A stretch of 64,000 nt of DNA. Origin: Beaufortia kweichowensis. Lineage: Eukaryota; Chordata; Actinopteri; Cypriniformes; Gastromyzontidae. The position numbers were made by a program, and so were the translations under genes. Every line of letters starts with the position of its first letter. Position 1 is the stretch's first letter. A model generated the notes under the pieces. It ran no database searches and was not told where the DNA came from. It saw only the letters and a list, made by a program, of their open reading frames with translations. This document shows, piece by piece, positions 38,014 through 50,860 of this stretch. The stretch is from positions 12,716,001 to 12,780,000 of the forward strand of contig CM032800.1 of the NCBI GenBank assembly GCA_019155185.1, read 5' to 3'.

Positions 38014-38054
38014 TCTGGCTTGGATGTTTTCTTGAGCAGCAAAACGAGACTAAA
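38014..38054 (-). other. tsnare1: TSNARE1 5' UTR segment of first coding exon
   Basis: Forty-one bases precede the start codon in the same exon. At 38055 the minus strand shows a pyrimidine-rich tract followed by TTTTTGCAG, a strong splice acceptor. The exon is therefore not the first of the transcript, and a non-coding exon must lie at higher coordinates. No upstream ATG is present in this segment. Confidence 0.75.
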
Positions 38055-38655
38055 CTGCAAAAACAAACAAAACACAGGTTCCAATCAAATATACAATGCG
38101 TTCAGCAACTGAGGTATAAGCGGTAGCTCACGAATCTGCTGGGACTGTGCGTCAGTCAGATTCATTAGCAAAACACTGAATGTGTGAAATTAAAGGGGGA
38201 ATCTGTAGCACGATTTCACCCCACTGTCATGTTTGTGTGTGAGCATAAATTATACTTTGTCATGGAGTTATACAATACACCCATGAATCAGCCCTGAATC
38301 AAACTCCTCCGTCATATGCGCTGGCCATTCGCTTTTGAATAAAACTTTGCGAGGTGCGTGTAATACGGTCAAAAGGGTCAAAGAATGTGTGGGAAAGTAT
38401 CCTCACCCTCCACGCAGAGTGATAACATCACCCACCAGTGTGTTATGTATACACCACCAAATATCATCATACACAACATGTGGCAGCTACAGAATTCAGA
38501 ATTGTGTTTAAAAAGAGGATGAAATAAGTGAATAACTTTATAAGCACGGTGATCTGCGAGGTAAGTTTTTAGTAAGGCTGATCCGTATAGTACAGTATAA
38601 TACAGTATAGTATATGAAGAAAACAAATAATGTAGTGTCATCCACATTATTTATA

Positions 38656-39128
38656 TACAGTACCAGTAAAAGTTTGGAAACACTTATTTTCACTGATTTT
38701 GTTCCACATTTTAGAATAGTAGTAAACTCATCAAAACCATAAAATAACAAAATTGTAACTGTGGGAATTATGTTGTGACTAAAAGCATCTAAAATAAAAG
38801 AACACAATGTTATATTTCAGACATCTTCAAAAGTGGTCACTTTTAGTCTAGAATTTGTAAAATCATACTCTTGACATTTTATCATCCTGAGAAGCTTTTA
38901 AAACGGCATTAAATAAATTTCTATCTATGCTGGACTCTTTTTTTTACTGCTTTTTATTTATTATTTGGTCCAAAAAAAATCTACTTTAAAATTTTATTTA
39001 AAAAATATTTTTTGTTTTGTTTCATGTTGGCACAAGTATACTTTTGCCTACAAAAGAAGATTTTGAAGATCATGAGAAACATTTTTGTTAATTGCGTCTA
39101 AACTTTTGATTAAACTTTTGTGCTACAG
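38656..39128 (+). mobile_element. Tc1-like MITE, copy
   Basis: Begins TACAGTACCAGTAAAAGTTT and carries TTTAGAATAGTAGTAAACTC, TTGACATTTTATCATCC and CTATGCTGGACTCTT in the same order as the other copies. The far end is ACTTTTGTGCTACAGT, a degraded terminal repeat. No open frame. Confidence 0.75.
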
Positions 39129-39409
39129 TCAATATAAACATGTAGATCGATACAGTAAATGCAGGGCCAATTCCATCTACACCCATCTGAACAGAAGCAT
39201 CCATTCATCACTAAGATCAATTTACATTTGACCAATTCAAATAGTCATTCACTTCAGTGGAGGTCTTCAATAATTCAGACTTCATTATAGTTTTGTTTGA
39301 GAGTTTCTCGCCACCTGTTGCATTAACAACAAAGATTGATGATGTACTAAAGCAATACTGAAAGCTGATTAGTTTGAGAGATTACCTCTGACAATATCTT
39401 TGATTGTGA

Positions 39410-39552
39410 TTCTGTAGCTCAACTGCTGCTAACAACTCAAGGTCATAGGTTTAATTCCAGAGACCACACAGACCGACAAAAAGGTTTACCCCAAATGCAT
39501 TGCAAGATGTTTTTGATAAAAGTATCTGCCAAATGCATAAAAGTAAATGTCA
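39410..39552 (+). repeat. tRNA-derived SINE
   Basis: TGTAGCTCAACTGCTGCTAA resembles a tRNA A-box region and GGTCATAGGTTTAATTCCAG a B-box. The tail TTTTGATAAAAGTATCTGCC followed by AAATGCATAAAAGTAAATG is the SINE 3' end also present at 57745-57872. Confidence 0.65.
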
Positions 39553-40917
39553 CTTGTTTTTGTTTTTTCCCTACATTTCAGGCATAAATAAATGATATTG
39601 CTTTAATATGAAATCTGATTGGTTGATTTACTAATTAGAGGAGTCCTAATGCTGTCAGCCCCTGATGATTAAAATTAGCTTAGGCTATGCTGCCTGTCAA
39701 AGAAAAAATATATATACACATTATATGCATCTACATTATGAATATTAAAGAGTAGATTGATTAAAACAGCAGTTAATTAGTTATAGTAATACATTTTTGA
39801 GTTTGGCTCAGTCTCTCTTGCCCCACTGATGGACTTACAGTTACAACAATTAGAAGAAAACTGTAAAAATTAAGATCTTTTAAATGACAAAATGTATTAT
39901 TAGATTTTTGGTAAATGTTGTGGGTTCATCCAGCTGTGATACGGGAAGCAAAATTATACATGTGAAGAAAGTAAAAGGCAGAAATAATAATAATCACAAA
40001 CAAGGATGATACTGACAAACATCTCTGCTAAAAGAAAGTGTACCGTGTCTGAAGAGCAAAGTTAAGGTGGGCGAGGTGGCCAAACCTGCAGGAGGAATGG
40101 GATGGAAGATCAAATTTACCGGGCCATGTGTCCAAATAATCCGATTAATCTCCATAGAGCAGGAAGATTAATTACTTTTGGCAGGAATAAACAATCCCTG
40201 TGCTTCTTGATTTTGAGCCCAGACAATGTTTTTCCCCTTCCTGCTTACTCACTATGAGATTCTAGGGGATATTTACTTTTGACTCTATTTTCATTTTGAC
40301 CATTTTTTTCTTTTATTGCATTTATATTTCGCAGCACCAAAAAATCCTGCACAGTTCACAGAAATGAACTTATCCTGTTGTCGCCTGTCATTTCTAATTT
40401 CATCCAACACTTTAAGAAATGATTTTTTCCTTTAACACTGAATAAAAAAAAGAATAAAAAAAGAAAAAGTTTCCAGATTAATTTAACAACATCCTACTTT
40501 TGATAAACCGTATGACTTCCAACCCAGATGTTTACAGGCTTTTATCAGGGCAGTCTGGACGGGCAGCGGCTCTGACTGACAGGTCACTTGTATATGACAC
40601 AGAGCGGCTGATTAACTCAGGTTGACCAGTCTGTCATTTACAATTAGACAACTGTCAATCCATCTCTTATACATGGACACTGAACAGGAAGAGGTACAAA
40701 GCAACAAAGTGTCTTCACAATGCTCTTGATCACAATTTTCCTAGACAAAATAAATATGTGTGACATGCAAAACTCATTAATTCAATTTATTTATATAGTA
40801 ATACTAGTACTGAGATGTTACAGAAGCAGTATACACTTTAAAGAAAACTTGTCACGTGATGTTCCATGTGTAAATATATTGACTCTTAAATACTTTGAGA
40901 TTATCTTTGACACAGCA

Positions 40918-40940
40918 ATATATATATATATATATATATA
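40918..40940. repeat. (TA)n microsatellite
   Basis: TA dinucleotide run followed by a CACATACATA-type tract. Confidence 0.9.
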
Positions 40941-43644
40941 CACATACATACACATACATACATATACAAATTATAATATTATAATATTATATTAAGTCAG
41001 CATTAGTGAAGGTCAATAAAGGCTCAGTTTGAAAAAGCTGAAGTGCTGTTTAAGTGACCTTCTAAAACGATATTAATTGCTCTGGAACACAGAGATAACT
41101 TTAAGCTAATTTATGGATCAAAGAAGAATATTATATAACATGAAAAATAAAGAACAGCTTTCACAAAAATAGAGCGTGCTGACAAATTTAGGAAGAATGT
41201 GTATGTGTGTTTGTGTAAGTGCCAAAGAGGAAGTGAGAGAATGTGTGTTTAAATGTGAGAGTGAGGAAAAACACAATCTATTTGGGAACTTTAGTAAAAG
41301 TAAACCTAATTCATTGACAGCCAAGTATATTAATTAAAAATTATTACAACCCTTTCTGATGCATCTTTTGCACAAAAATTTCCGAAGAAACATGCACTAG
41401 ACAAGCAACTGGCATTAAGATAATTAGGAATGCTAACAGATATATTTCTCAAGTTATTATAGATCTGCTTGTTTGTAAAAACAATACACATTATAAAAAA
41501 AATAAAAAATAAAAAACTGTAAAATTGAACCAAATCAAAGATAACAAATCAATGAATAAAATTGTCCATGCAAAAAAAAGCATCCACAAGTTTGAAGGAA
41601 ACACTAAGACGTATTTTAGGGTGAGAAAGGGAAAGCAAGAAGAAGAGACGAGAAGGAAGGGTTCTTAGATGTCATTTCACAGCTGCCCACTGAAGTGTCT
41701 TCAGCCTTTTGTGTGTGTCTGAGCAAGTGAGGGAGTGAGAGTTTGTCAATGTGTGTTATCAGAGGGGCGGTGGAAGTGGAGCGGCAATAAATACAGCCAT
41801 CAGAGGCAGCGCAGGATTGCGAACGCCTATGGGGGCCGACAGAATGCTTCATCTCTCGCTCTCATTTTGAATTTGTCCCCCTCACTCCGTTTCCCGTCTC
41901 CCATCATCACGGCAGAGAGGTTTAGCACAGCACGACACCGCACAGTCAGAAAGCGGAACGCTCAGGACACGTAACCATTGCCGTCACATGGCCTGCTTAA
42001 TTCACACACGCAGTGTACCCACCTGAGGGTTTTGTGTATGTTACTCAGAGTCCACAAACACCAGCAGCACACAGTCTCGAAGCCTGTAATCCACATTTTA
42101 ACGGAGTGATTTACAGGCATTACGGATGGCAGATGCATCGCTCTGGATCTGTCCAGAGATTCTTAAAGAAAGTTGTGTCACAACACTAAGTGCATTTACA
42201 TTCCCATCATTTAACATATAATATAATATAATTAAGTTTGGAAACTCACTTTTAGGCTTGACAGTTTAAAATATGGATTTTTTATCAGTTTTTCACTTTG
42301 TATTCTTGTCATTGTTGTAAACAGTGGGATTACTTGTTAGATTTTAAAAGCTTCAATTTCCAAACCGCCCCTTCCAAAGTCTTCGCTCAAATGGTGTTGA
42401 CATTCACGTCCAAAAGCAGAAAGTGAAGGACACGTGCATTCTCTCTCACACACAAATTTAGATTGTACAATTGCCCTGTCACATATAAGAAAAACTCATT
42501 ATTGAGATAAATTGCCAACTTCTTCCCTAAAATAACCTCTTTTCAGTTTCTCCTATCAGTCAGAGCGGTCATCATCGGATGTGCGGGTTCTGGTTAGAGG
42601 TCCGAGTCCTGTCAGTGAGCTAGTATGAGTGAGTGATTCAACATTTTTACATCACACCCCCTATCAGGCACTTCACAGCGTTCACACATTTACCACACGC
42701 CACGAACATCATTTAGACATCAAGACTTTTAAATTCCAGCGAAAGAAAATAGGAAGGGTTTTGTGGCTTTTATGGGTTTCTTTTTGATGAATGCTTTTCA
42801 TTTACAATATTTTCAGCTTCCTCTAGATAAAACAAGCAAGCGTCCAAGTCGATGACTCACAGCTTCACAATTATTTACAGAGCTCACTGGGTCATATTTT
42901 CATTCATGATTTCTCTCCAAATTGCACAAAGAAGCCACCAAAAGGAGCCGCTGAAGGAACAACATTATAACACGGGTGCCGTGCGAGCATGCGTGTTAAT
43001 GATGAAGGGAAGGATGAGCGAGCTAAACACAATCTCTCTGTCTCACGCTCTTAGCCTGCTGAGAATTCCCTAACAGGATTCTATTGAGAGATTCAAGGAT
43101 AGCTCAACACAATTTTCCAAGTAATCAGCCCGTAACAAGAGGTCTGGGAAATACACGGCTTTGAAAATAGTACAATGAGAAAATGATTATATTAGTTTGT
43201 GTCTGCTTTTTTGTGCCAGAGGTGCTTATCTTCATTGCAGTATTGTTTAGCACACAAGGCAAGGTCAAAAGCACTTGTAAGAGTATTTTTAATAGTGTGC
43301 GTAAGCACAATAAGCAATATTTAACACATAGCACAATGTGCATCAGGTTTTGAATGACATAATTACAGTAGATCACTAGAAGCTCATGTCATGCCTGCTT
43401 TAACATTCAGTTTCACAAACAGTGCCACTGCTTATATAAACTTGAATTAAATTTTCCATGTAAAATTGCTTATATATTGCATTGTTTTCTACAAAACTCA
43501 ATCAGATAGCACATGGAGAATGATCAGCAAGCTGCACATGCCTTTTGCTGACACTCTTGGCTGCTTTATTAGGTGTTAAAGTGAGTAATGATGCACAGCC
43601 AATGTATTGATTTCATCCAACCGGATATTCATTTAATGATCTCA

Positions 43645-43715
43645 TTCAGTGTTCTGCAGAAGAAAGTTATATAGGTTTGGAACCTTAGCTGAAATGAATT
43701 TATTTTTTAGGTTTA
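43645..43715. repeat. Foldback MITE fragment
   Basis: GTGTTCTGCAGAAGAAAGTT and ATATAGGTTTGGAA match the right half of the TTAA-family foldback MITE (GTTCTGCAGGAAGAAAGAAA, CATACAGGTTTG). Confidence 0.5.
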
Positions 43716-43982
43716 CTATTTTTTAACTATTTTATTTAACATTTTAATGATGTTTTCAGTGTCCCACTGCATGAAAAAAATTGTGCAACAACCCGCCAAA
43801 ATAAAAGTCCTGTAAACTGAACAAACTTTGACACACTCACTTGAAATAAGTTAATAATATATTAAGATGAAGTGTAGTATTCCGTAATATTACATTAATT
43901 ATATTATAGTGTAATATACTATAAAACTAGTATTTTGTAGTAGTAACCATATAAAATTGATAAACTGTAGTAAATAGTGTAT

Positions 43983-44036
43983 AGGGTTGCAAAGGGGCGA
44001 AAATTTACGAATATTTTTCCACCCATTTGCAACACT
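43983..44036. repeat. Short imperfect hairpin repeat
   Basis: GGTTGCAAAGGGGCGAAAAT pairs imperfectly with ATTTTTCCACCCATTTGCAA downstream, giving a small foldback. Confidence 0.4.
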
Positions 44037-45324
44037 TAATATACCACTGTGATTGAAGTAGTAAATAAAAATATTTCATTCATATAAATTCATGCATCAC
44101 CTAATTTCATCATAACATACAGGCCTGCCCTACAGGAAAAACAGTTTGTTTAATCTATCTTATGGGTTTGGTCATACTATACGATGGTTTATTGTTTGTC
44201 TTTGTTAAATATTACAGAAGATAAAAACTTAATTTATGTTAAATCACAATTGCAAAATTGGTATAATCACAATTCGATTATTTTCTAAAATCATTTAGCA
44301 GTATTGGAATACTCTATTGGATTTAAACATGATTTAATAAAAAAAGAAAGAACTATAGTAGGTAAACTGTAAATCTATGCTGGCACCTGTAAACCTTGTC
44401 AACACGTGTCAGTCTCAGTGTTTGGGTAGCTCAGCAGACACACCTTGTTGCTAAATGAAAGCTTGATCCATGAGACCAGCTGCTCGATAAAAAAATAAAG
44501 CATGCTTGTTTTTGATGACATTGTCAAACTTCTAAGATGAGAAGACAGCTGGGCCAATATCAATAATGCTCAAAAATACAGCCTGTCCTCATGGCGAGAG
44601 CAGAACTCCGTAACCTTTTATTAGAAAGAGGATGGAGGAGACGGACCTCAATGATTTAATTTGTGAGAGTACATTAAATCCTACTGGTCACACATTGCAC
44701 ATTTCTCCTCTTTGTTTGGATGTCACAAAAAGCTTTTTTCTCTCCATTTCAATCATCCCTTCTTTGCATTTAAATGTGTTATAAAGCAAGGCTGGCTTTG
44801 CTGTTTATGTGTCATTTGGCTTTATCAACATGTTCTGCCTCATAATTTATTTAAAATGAGTCACCTGGGATCCAAAGGCACTTCTCCAGTTTTGCTGTGA
44901 ATGGAAGACCGACAAAGCCTTATTGGCAGGAAAGTTTTCAAATGCAAGAGAAACCAATTTGCCCGTAGCCGAGCGCAGCCCACAGCAACAAACCATTTGC
45001 ATACGGTCTTTATTTGACTCTTTGTATCAAAACAGTAAAGTTTATGGGCTTTAGCTGCATTTATAGTTTACTGCAGGTCTACAGTAAAAAGAATAATTAC
45101 TTCTAATACAGTATCAGAACTAGGGATGGATGATCTGATGAGTTAAAATTAAAAGTCCATATGCATGCTATAGGCTCCAATATGCTTTTTTTAAAAGATT
45201 GCCTACCCAAAAATCTAAAATATAAAACAAACAAGCAAATAAACACGAATTGTGATAACTACTGGATTTATAATTCAATATTTCAAATGCATGTAGCACA
45301 CTAACACAAATATTTACATTGAAT

Positions 45325-45461
45325 TTAATTTATTTGGCAAATACTTTTAAGCAAGTTACATTGCATTCAATCTGTATTTGTTAATCAGTATGTGTGTTCC
45401 AAGAGGATCAAATCTACAACCTTTGCACTGCTAATCTAATGCTGTACCAATAACTTACAGG
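45325..45461 (-). repeat. tRNA-derived SINE
   Basis: The minus strand reads GGTACAGCATTAGATTAGCA, then GCAAAGGTTGTAGATTTGAT (B-box-like), then GAATGCAATGTAACTTGCTT and AAAAGTATTTGCCAAAT. It has the same layout as 39410-39552 and 57745-57872. Confidence 0.6.
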
Positions 45462-47879
45462 TATACAAAACCTTATTATTTGAATACAATTGGCAACAAG
45501 CGAGACATTTACAATCATTTCCATTGAGATGTTTTGCTTGAACAAAAACTTCATACTTAAAATAAACTAGTCAGCTGGATGCCTGTTTAATTAAATATAA
45601 TAATCTGTATAATTAGGCTGACACTGGGTTCATTTGTCGTTGACTGAAATTTTTTTGGGGAGGAGGGCATTAAAATATGACAAACAGCTAGACAGAAACG
45701 AAACAGAACGCCAAGGTCCAAAACATGTTTTTAAAAGTTGGACTATTTATAACTCTAAAAAACAACATTCCTAGCAGGACGCTCAAAAAAACAGCACACG
45801 ACAACAACACCCAAAGACATTTATGCATTAGGCTGTAGAAGCTGTGATTTAAAGAGGAAGAACTGACAGATTCTACTTCATTATAAGTCAGTATCTCAAC
45901 CTTCTTGACCTTAATCCCCAACGACTAAACAAATCTTAAATTTCAGTTCTTATAGCTTATTTTAATGTTTGTTTTAAGACATCTTTAAGGCCCCTTAAAC
46001 ATTTGTTAAGGCCCATGGTTAAGATAAACTGCTATAAGAGTTTGACTCTGCAACATCTAACTAAAACACAACCACTAAAAAACATTCAAAAGCTACATAA
46101 ACCTGTCCACCTCACTAATTCATAAGACATGGAAAACAACATGCTGCTTGCCAGAAAAAAACAACAACTAATGCACACAAATACAAACAGGAAGGCACAA
46201 AGGGAAACAGTGGTGAGACTACAGAAAGCATGTGGTTGCATGGACCAAAATGACATAACATACCATCTACAGCTTCGGTCATCATGATTGTTATCAAGGG
46301 TATTTTGGGCAGTGATGTAGTGAAGTTGATAAGTAAAGATATGGCAAGTTTTCACTGATGTGATGCCAAGGGGCTAAACAAAGTCATACTCATTTCAGTT
46401 CAACTTTAAAGGCGGAGATCACATATATCACAACTATCTGAAGTCACCAACAGTGTAAAACAAGAACAAGACTTTACATCAAAACAGCATGCAAATACCT
46501 TTTAAACAGAGACAAGAGGGATTGAATGTGTCTGGGTGCTTAAAGCATACACGATGTAGAAATCGAGTGACAAATGCAAGTGTATTATTAGGCGTATTAC
46601 AACACAGCTGCCAACACAGACTCATAAAGTAGGTTGGCACGGAATAAAATTAGTATGCTAGTTTGTTTTAGTTGCTAGGTTGAAGAACTAACCAAGTGTG
46701 AGTACCACGTAACTATAATAGACAAAATGTGATGGTACCATGCTGATTTATGTCCTCATTAAACGAGAAATGACTACTGTTTGGTTTTTGCACAATATCT
46801 TCACTTCATGAGACAACATGGCACGTGATATGTAGACATTTAAGCAGGACCTAAGGCGGTTTTGGCTGCCAGTGTTGGACATGGTTATGACCCCCCCTTC
46901 GGGATTACAAGCTGTTTTAGGGGTTGGACTCGGGGAAAGCTGCTCTCACTATGAGCTCCAAGGGCTCCGTGGCTCATGAAGAGGAAGAAAGCAGATGGCA
47001 CACTGGACCTCCAACTTCCAGCCTTCTGGTTCTCTCCTCACACCACATATGTTTCCCCCTACAGCTACAGTATATCCTGGTGATGGGTTTCCCACAATCC
47101 AACATACTCATGGCCCAAATGTCATAGGGAGGGACACGCATGAGATGTTTTTTGGCTGGGTCCAGGAATGTCATACACAGACTTATATATATAGTCTGTA
47201 TAACACAGCATGGCACTTTATAAGCTAATGAAAGTCCACCAAATAGTTGACAGAGAAGTTTGAAATGCAAATGCATGCTAAAAAAAAAAAATTACAGGTG
47301 CTCATTATCACAGGTGATGACATCATGAGATCTGTTTTGAGAATAGATGTGCTTGTGATTCTTTCTGACGTAATGTGGCAGATGGTAAAATCTGCCATCG
47401 ATGAGTCACGTTATATTCCCATTTCCCATAACCTGTCAAAGTGTGTGTCATTTCAATGCACCATCTGATAATGAGCAGAAACTATTTTAGGCTTTGGCTC
47501 TCTTTACTGTATATTTTGGTGCACTTCAAGCATTATCGGATAACAAAGTCATCCTCTGCTAAAGTTATTTTTAACGTAATAACCGTTGCGGATAAACACC
47601 AAAATACAGCGTGCAGTTTCTATAGAACAGATATTCACGCGTCGTATCTCATGTAATCTCATCGACAATCAGAGCCAGAAAATGTCTTTGTGAGATGATA
47701 TCTTATCCAGCTTGGTAAGTGTGCTCAAAACCCGTTATCGCACTGTACCTAAAGAGTCATATTTATTGTACTTTACATTCAGCGGTCCTCCATTTATCAC
47801 ACTGACAGAGAATCTGGTTTAACAGAGGGAGAATCAATTCACAGAAAAGTAAACTTCAGCATCTGGATGCCCTTGTCAA

Positions 47880-48065
47880 TGCCTCCTGGAACAAATAAAG
47901 TTATGAAGCAGAACCAGGAACTAATCTCATTAATGGCTGCCATTTGTGAGTGATTAAGGCCTGTCCTCGTGCAATGGTGCACTGGACACAAAGTTCTTAG
48001 AGGTTAATAACCAGTTGCAATCAATTACGCAGCTAATATGATATAATCAATGGGTTTCTTTTAAT
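47880..48065. promoter_or_regulatory. Candidate conserved non-coding block
   Basis: Repeat-free sequence rich in homeodomain-type words (CTCATTAATGGC, GTGATTAAGGCC, CAATCAATTACGCAGC). The composition resembles vertebrate conserved non-coding elements. This is a judgement from texture only. Confidence 0.25.
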
Positions 48066-48139
48066 CACACGAGGGGGGGGGATGCAGAGGAATACGACTG
48101 AATTGTTTGGATATCTTATGCAGGTTTTGCATGAGTTTA

Positions 48140-48604
48140 TGGCAACCAGTGTTGTGTGAATAACTAATTACTGTAATTAATTTACTTTTCAATTGAAAAA
48201 GTAAGTTAAAGATCTCTAAGATAATAAACACACACACACGTTGGTTTTACATGTTCTATAGGGACTTTCCATAATTAATGACATTTATACTGTACGAAAT
48301 TGCTTTTAACAGGTTGATTTTAAGAAAATTAGATCCTAAAATCTCTTACATCACAAGGTGTTAATCTTCATTTTAACTACATACAGTTACTTAAGATGTA
48401 CTTGCATTACATACTGTACTATAAATACCTTCAACAACTCTATATAAAACTACATTGAATTTAAAATCTAAATTTAGGTTAGTTAGGCTTTTAAGAATTA
48501 GTAACAAGCGGTTCAATTACATTTGAGACAGTATAATTAGCAAGCAATTTAAATACAAAGTTGACAAGTAATTAACTACTTTTTAAAGTAACTACCTGGT
48601 TGCA
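48140..48604. mobile_element. Dispersed TAATTACT-type repeat with nested insertion
   Basis: The ends GCAACCAGTGTTGTGTG and, inverted, GCAACCAGGTAGTTACTTTA bracket an AT-rich element of the 'taattactgtaattaa / aaagtaactac' class. It appears interrupted from about 48228 to 48350 by CACACACACACACGTTGG and GTTCTATAGGGACTTTCC, which belong to a different common cyprinid repeat. Confidence 0.5.
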
Positions 48605-49019
48605 ATACATGACATAACAGAATAAGCACTAAACCGCAACATTTTATATTTCAACTCCTGAGAGACTTCATATTTAAAGGGCAGTTTAGTCAGAATAACC
48701 TACAACATAAGTAACTTTTTGCTGTACTTCACAAAATAGAAAGTACTACTGGGACACAATGGCAATAACATATCTTGAGCAAAAGAGTAAATAATAAGGG
48801 AAGCTAAATAAGCACTGATTGAAGGTCATCCATCCTGCAGCCTACATTAGTAAAACAACTGTACAAGTGTCTCGGGTCTTATCTTTCAACAACCTGAACT
48901 CTTGAACACTTATTACTTCAATTAGATCTAAACCCTTGTCCACCTATTATCACACATGACTAAAGCACATGGCTTGTTATCTGGTTTGGTGAAACCTTTT
49001 GTCGGCAGGAGTACACAAA

Positions 49020-49400
49020 TTAAATCCCAGCTTGGCTTTTTCCTGACTGCCTGCTTCATAATGCGGTCCAATTACACAGATTTTCAGTTACTTATGCAAT
49101 CAAGTAATTACAATCCAATCTCACGCCAGTTGTGAGCACAAATCTTTAGATTGGCTGGGAAATTATGTCCAAGGATGCACCATTTTTTGAGATGTGACAA
49201 TTGCCTTCTTAATTATGATGCCATTGTGTCAACTTGCTTTCTCAACCTAATCAAGGGTGAGTGTAATCATGAAAGTGGTCCTGAGATGTGGGCTGCTATT
49301 GTAATTGCATTTTAATCATAATGGTGTAGGGAACATGGGCTGTTACTTTCTCATCAGCTCCTTAAAATTGAAGTTAGAAAGACACAAATTTGAGAACTAA
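49020..49400. promoter_or_regulatory. Candidate conserved non-coding block
   Basis: About 380 bases free of simple repeats, with dense TAATTA/ATTGG/AATCA words (GCAATCAAGTAATTACAATC, TTCTTAATTATGATGCC, TTGTAATTGCATTTTAATCA). Its texture differs from the surrounding degraded repeats. Neither conservation nor activity can be shown from one sequence. Confidence 0.3.
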
Positions 49401-50678
49401 AAAGGCCCAGAGGATCTCTTTAAAATCATGTACGAAGAACTTTGCATTGCTGCTCTGTACGGTTTTATTTCTTGAATCAAAACCAATTTTAAAGTTGGCA
49501 TTAAACAGAAGTTGTGATGATGTTTTTTTTTTACGATTTTAACATATCCAAGTGATGAAGCCATCTGAGAATGATTTCTGGAGTTAGAAAAATGTAATAG
49601 GGGACTTTATTTCATGCTTAGGAAATTAATTGTATTGTTGTTGGTTGTAAGCCTGGCCATGGGACTGTCAATATAGTCCCGTTCTCGGACAGAGACGTGC
49701 ATCACGCAGAGAAGAGATGCCATTTGGACGGGGAGGGGGAAGTTAATGTTTTTGATTAAAGATTATAAGGGCACATGGATTAAAAAATATATAGCAAGTA
49801 TGTATAAATCATTCATAAAAAACTATAGTAGTCAATAAAATAAGAATTTTCAGGTTTGATTTCATGGTGACTTTAATCCATCCTTTTAAACAAATGTGAT
49901 ATCTGCGGTGAGGTAAACTGACTCATTTTGCAATTATTCTTACCAGCAGCGGCATAGAAATGATCCAAACAGTGCGGAGACACATCATAAATCTTTAAAA
50001 ACATGGCTTTTAATGCCTAGCTGGTTACAATCATATGAGATATGATTGAAACACATTTAAAAGAGTAACTAGAGCATTTTTTGTGATACGACAGTAACTG
50101 CTCTGAAAACTGTAAATCTAAAAATGCAAACACTGCATCAAATATAACTTTTTTTTACTTTTTTGTCATTCATGTCTCTCCTCAAAAAATGACCTTTATG
50201 TCCGCAGATCAGTGCTCAAACTGTGCCAGGCGGGGCTTATGTAAACGGATAACCACTTACTGCATTAATTCAGCCCACAGTCACAGCAACCCGTTGACAA
50301 TGCAGACTAAAAGAGAACATATTAAGGAGCCAACTATTTTCATTATGCAGCCAACCAAACATTTGTTGGGGATGTAGACAAATTTTAGGATCTCTAAGAG
50401 TAGGGTGACCTAATAGTTGTTATGCCCCTGCTAACTAGTAAATACAATTGATTATATGACTCCCTAAAATACTCAATTCTGATCAACCACCCAAACCTAT
50501 TAATGCTTCACATAGGATAATAACCAATTAAATATTTAATCTGGCTTACATCTCACTTCTTTGACACGTAGCCTTAATTAGTGGGATAACATAGAGTCAG
50601 CCAGTAAAAATTAAAAATGAACTTCAGGACCATATGTGATCAGTGTTTATTTTGATCAGTTTATTGAGTTAATAATTG

Positions 50679-50860
50679 TGACCCAGTCTGTGAAAACCAG
50701 GCTAAAGTCTAAAAATCTAATTCTCAGCAAAGTTTGATCCCACCTATTAATTTTACTATGATTTTAATCTATGACATGACATTACTCAGACTATTTTAAA
50801 GATATCAATGTTAAATTCTCACAGAATGTTCTTTACATTATGTAGAATGATTTTATGTCC
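50679..50860 (-). mobile_element. MITE with TGACCC ends, copy 2 (truncated)
   Basis: Starts TGACCCAGTCTGTGAAAACC followed by AGGCTAAAGTCT. The remainder is the reverse complement of the 5560-5802 interior. The distal terminal repeat is missing. Confidence 0.65.
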
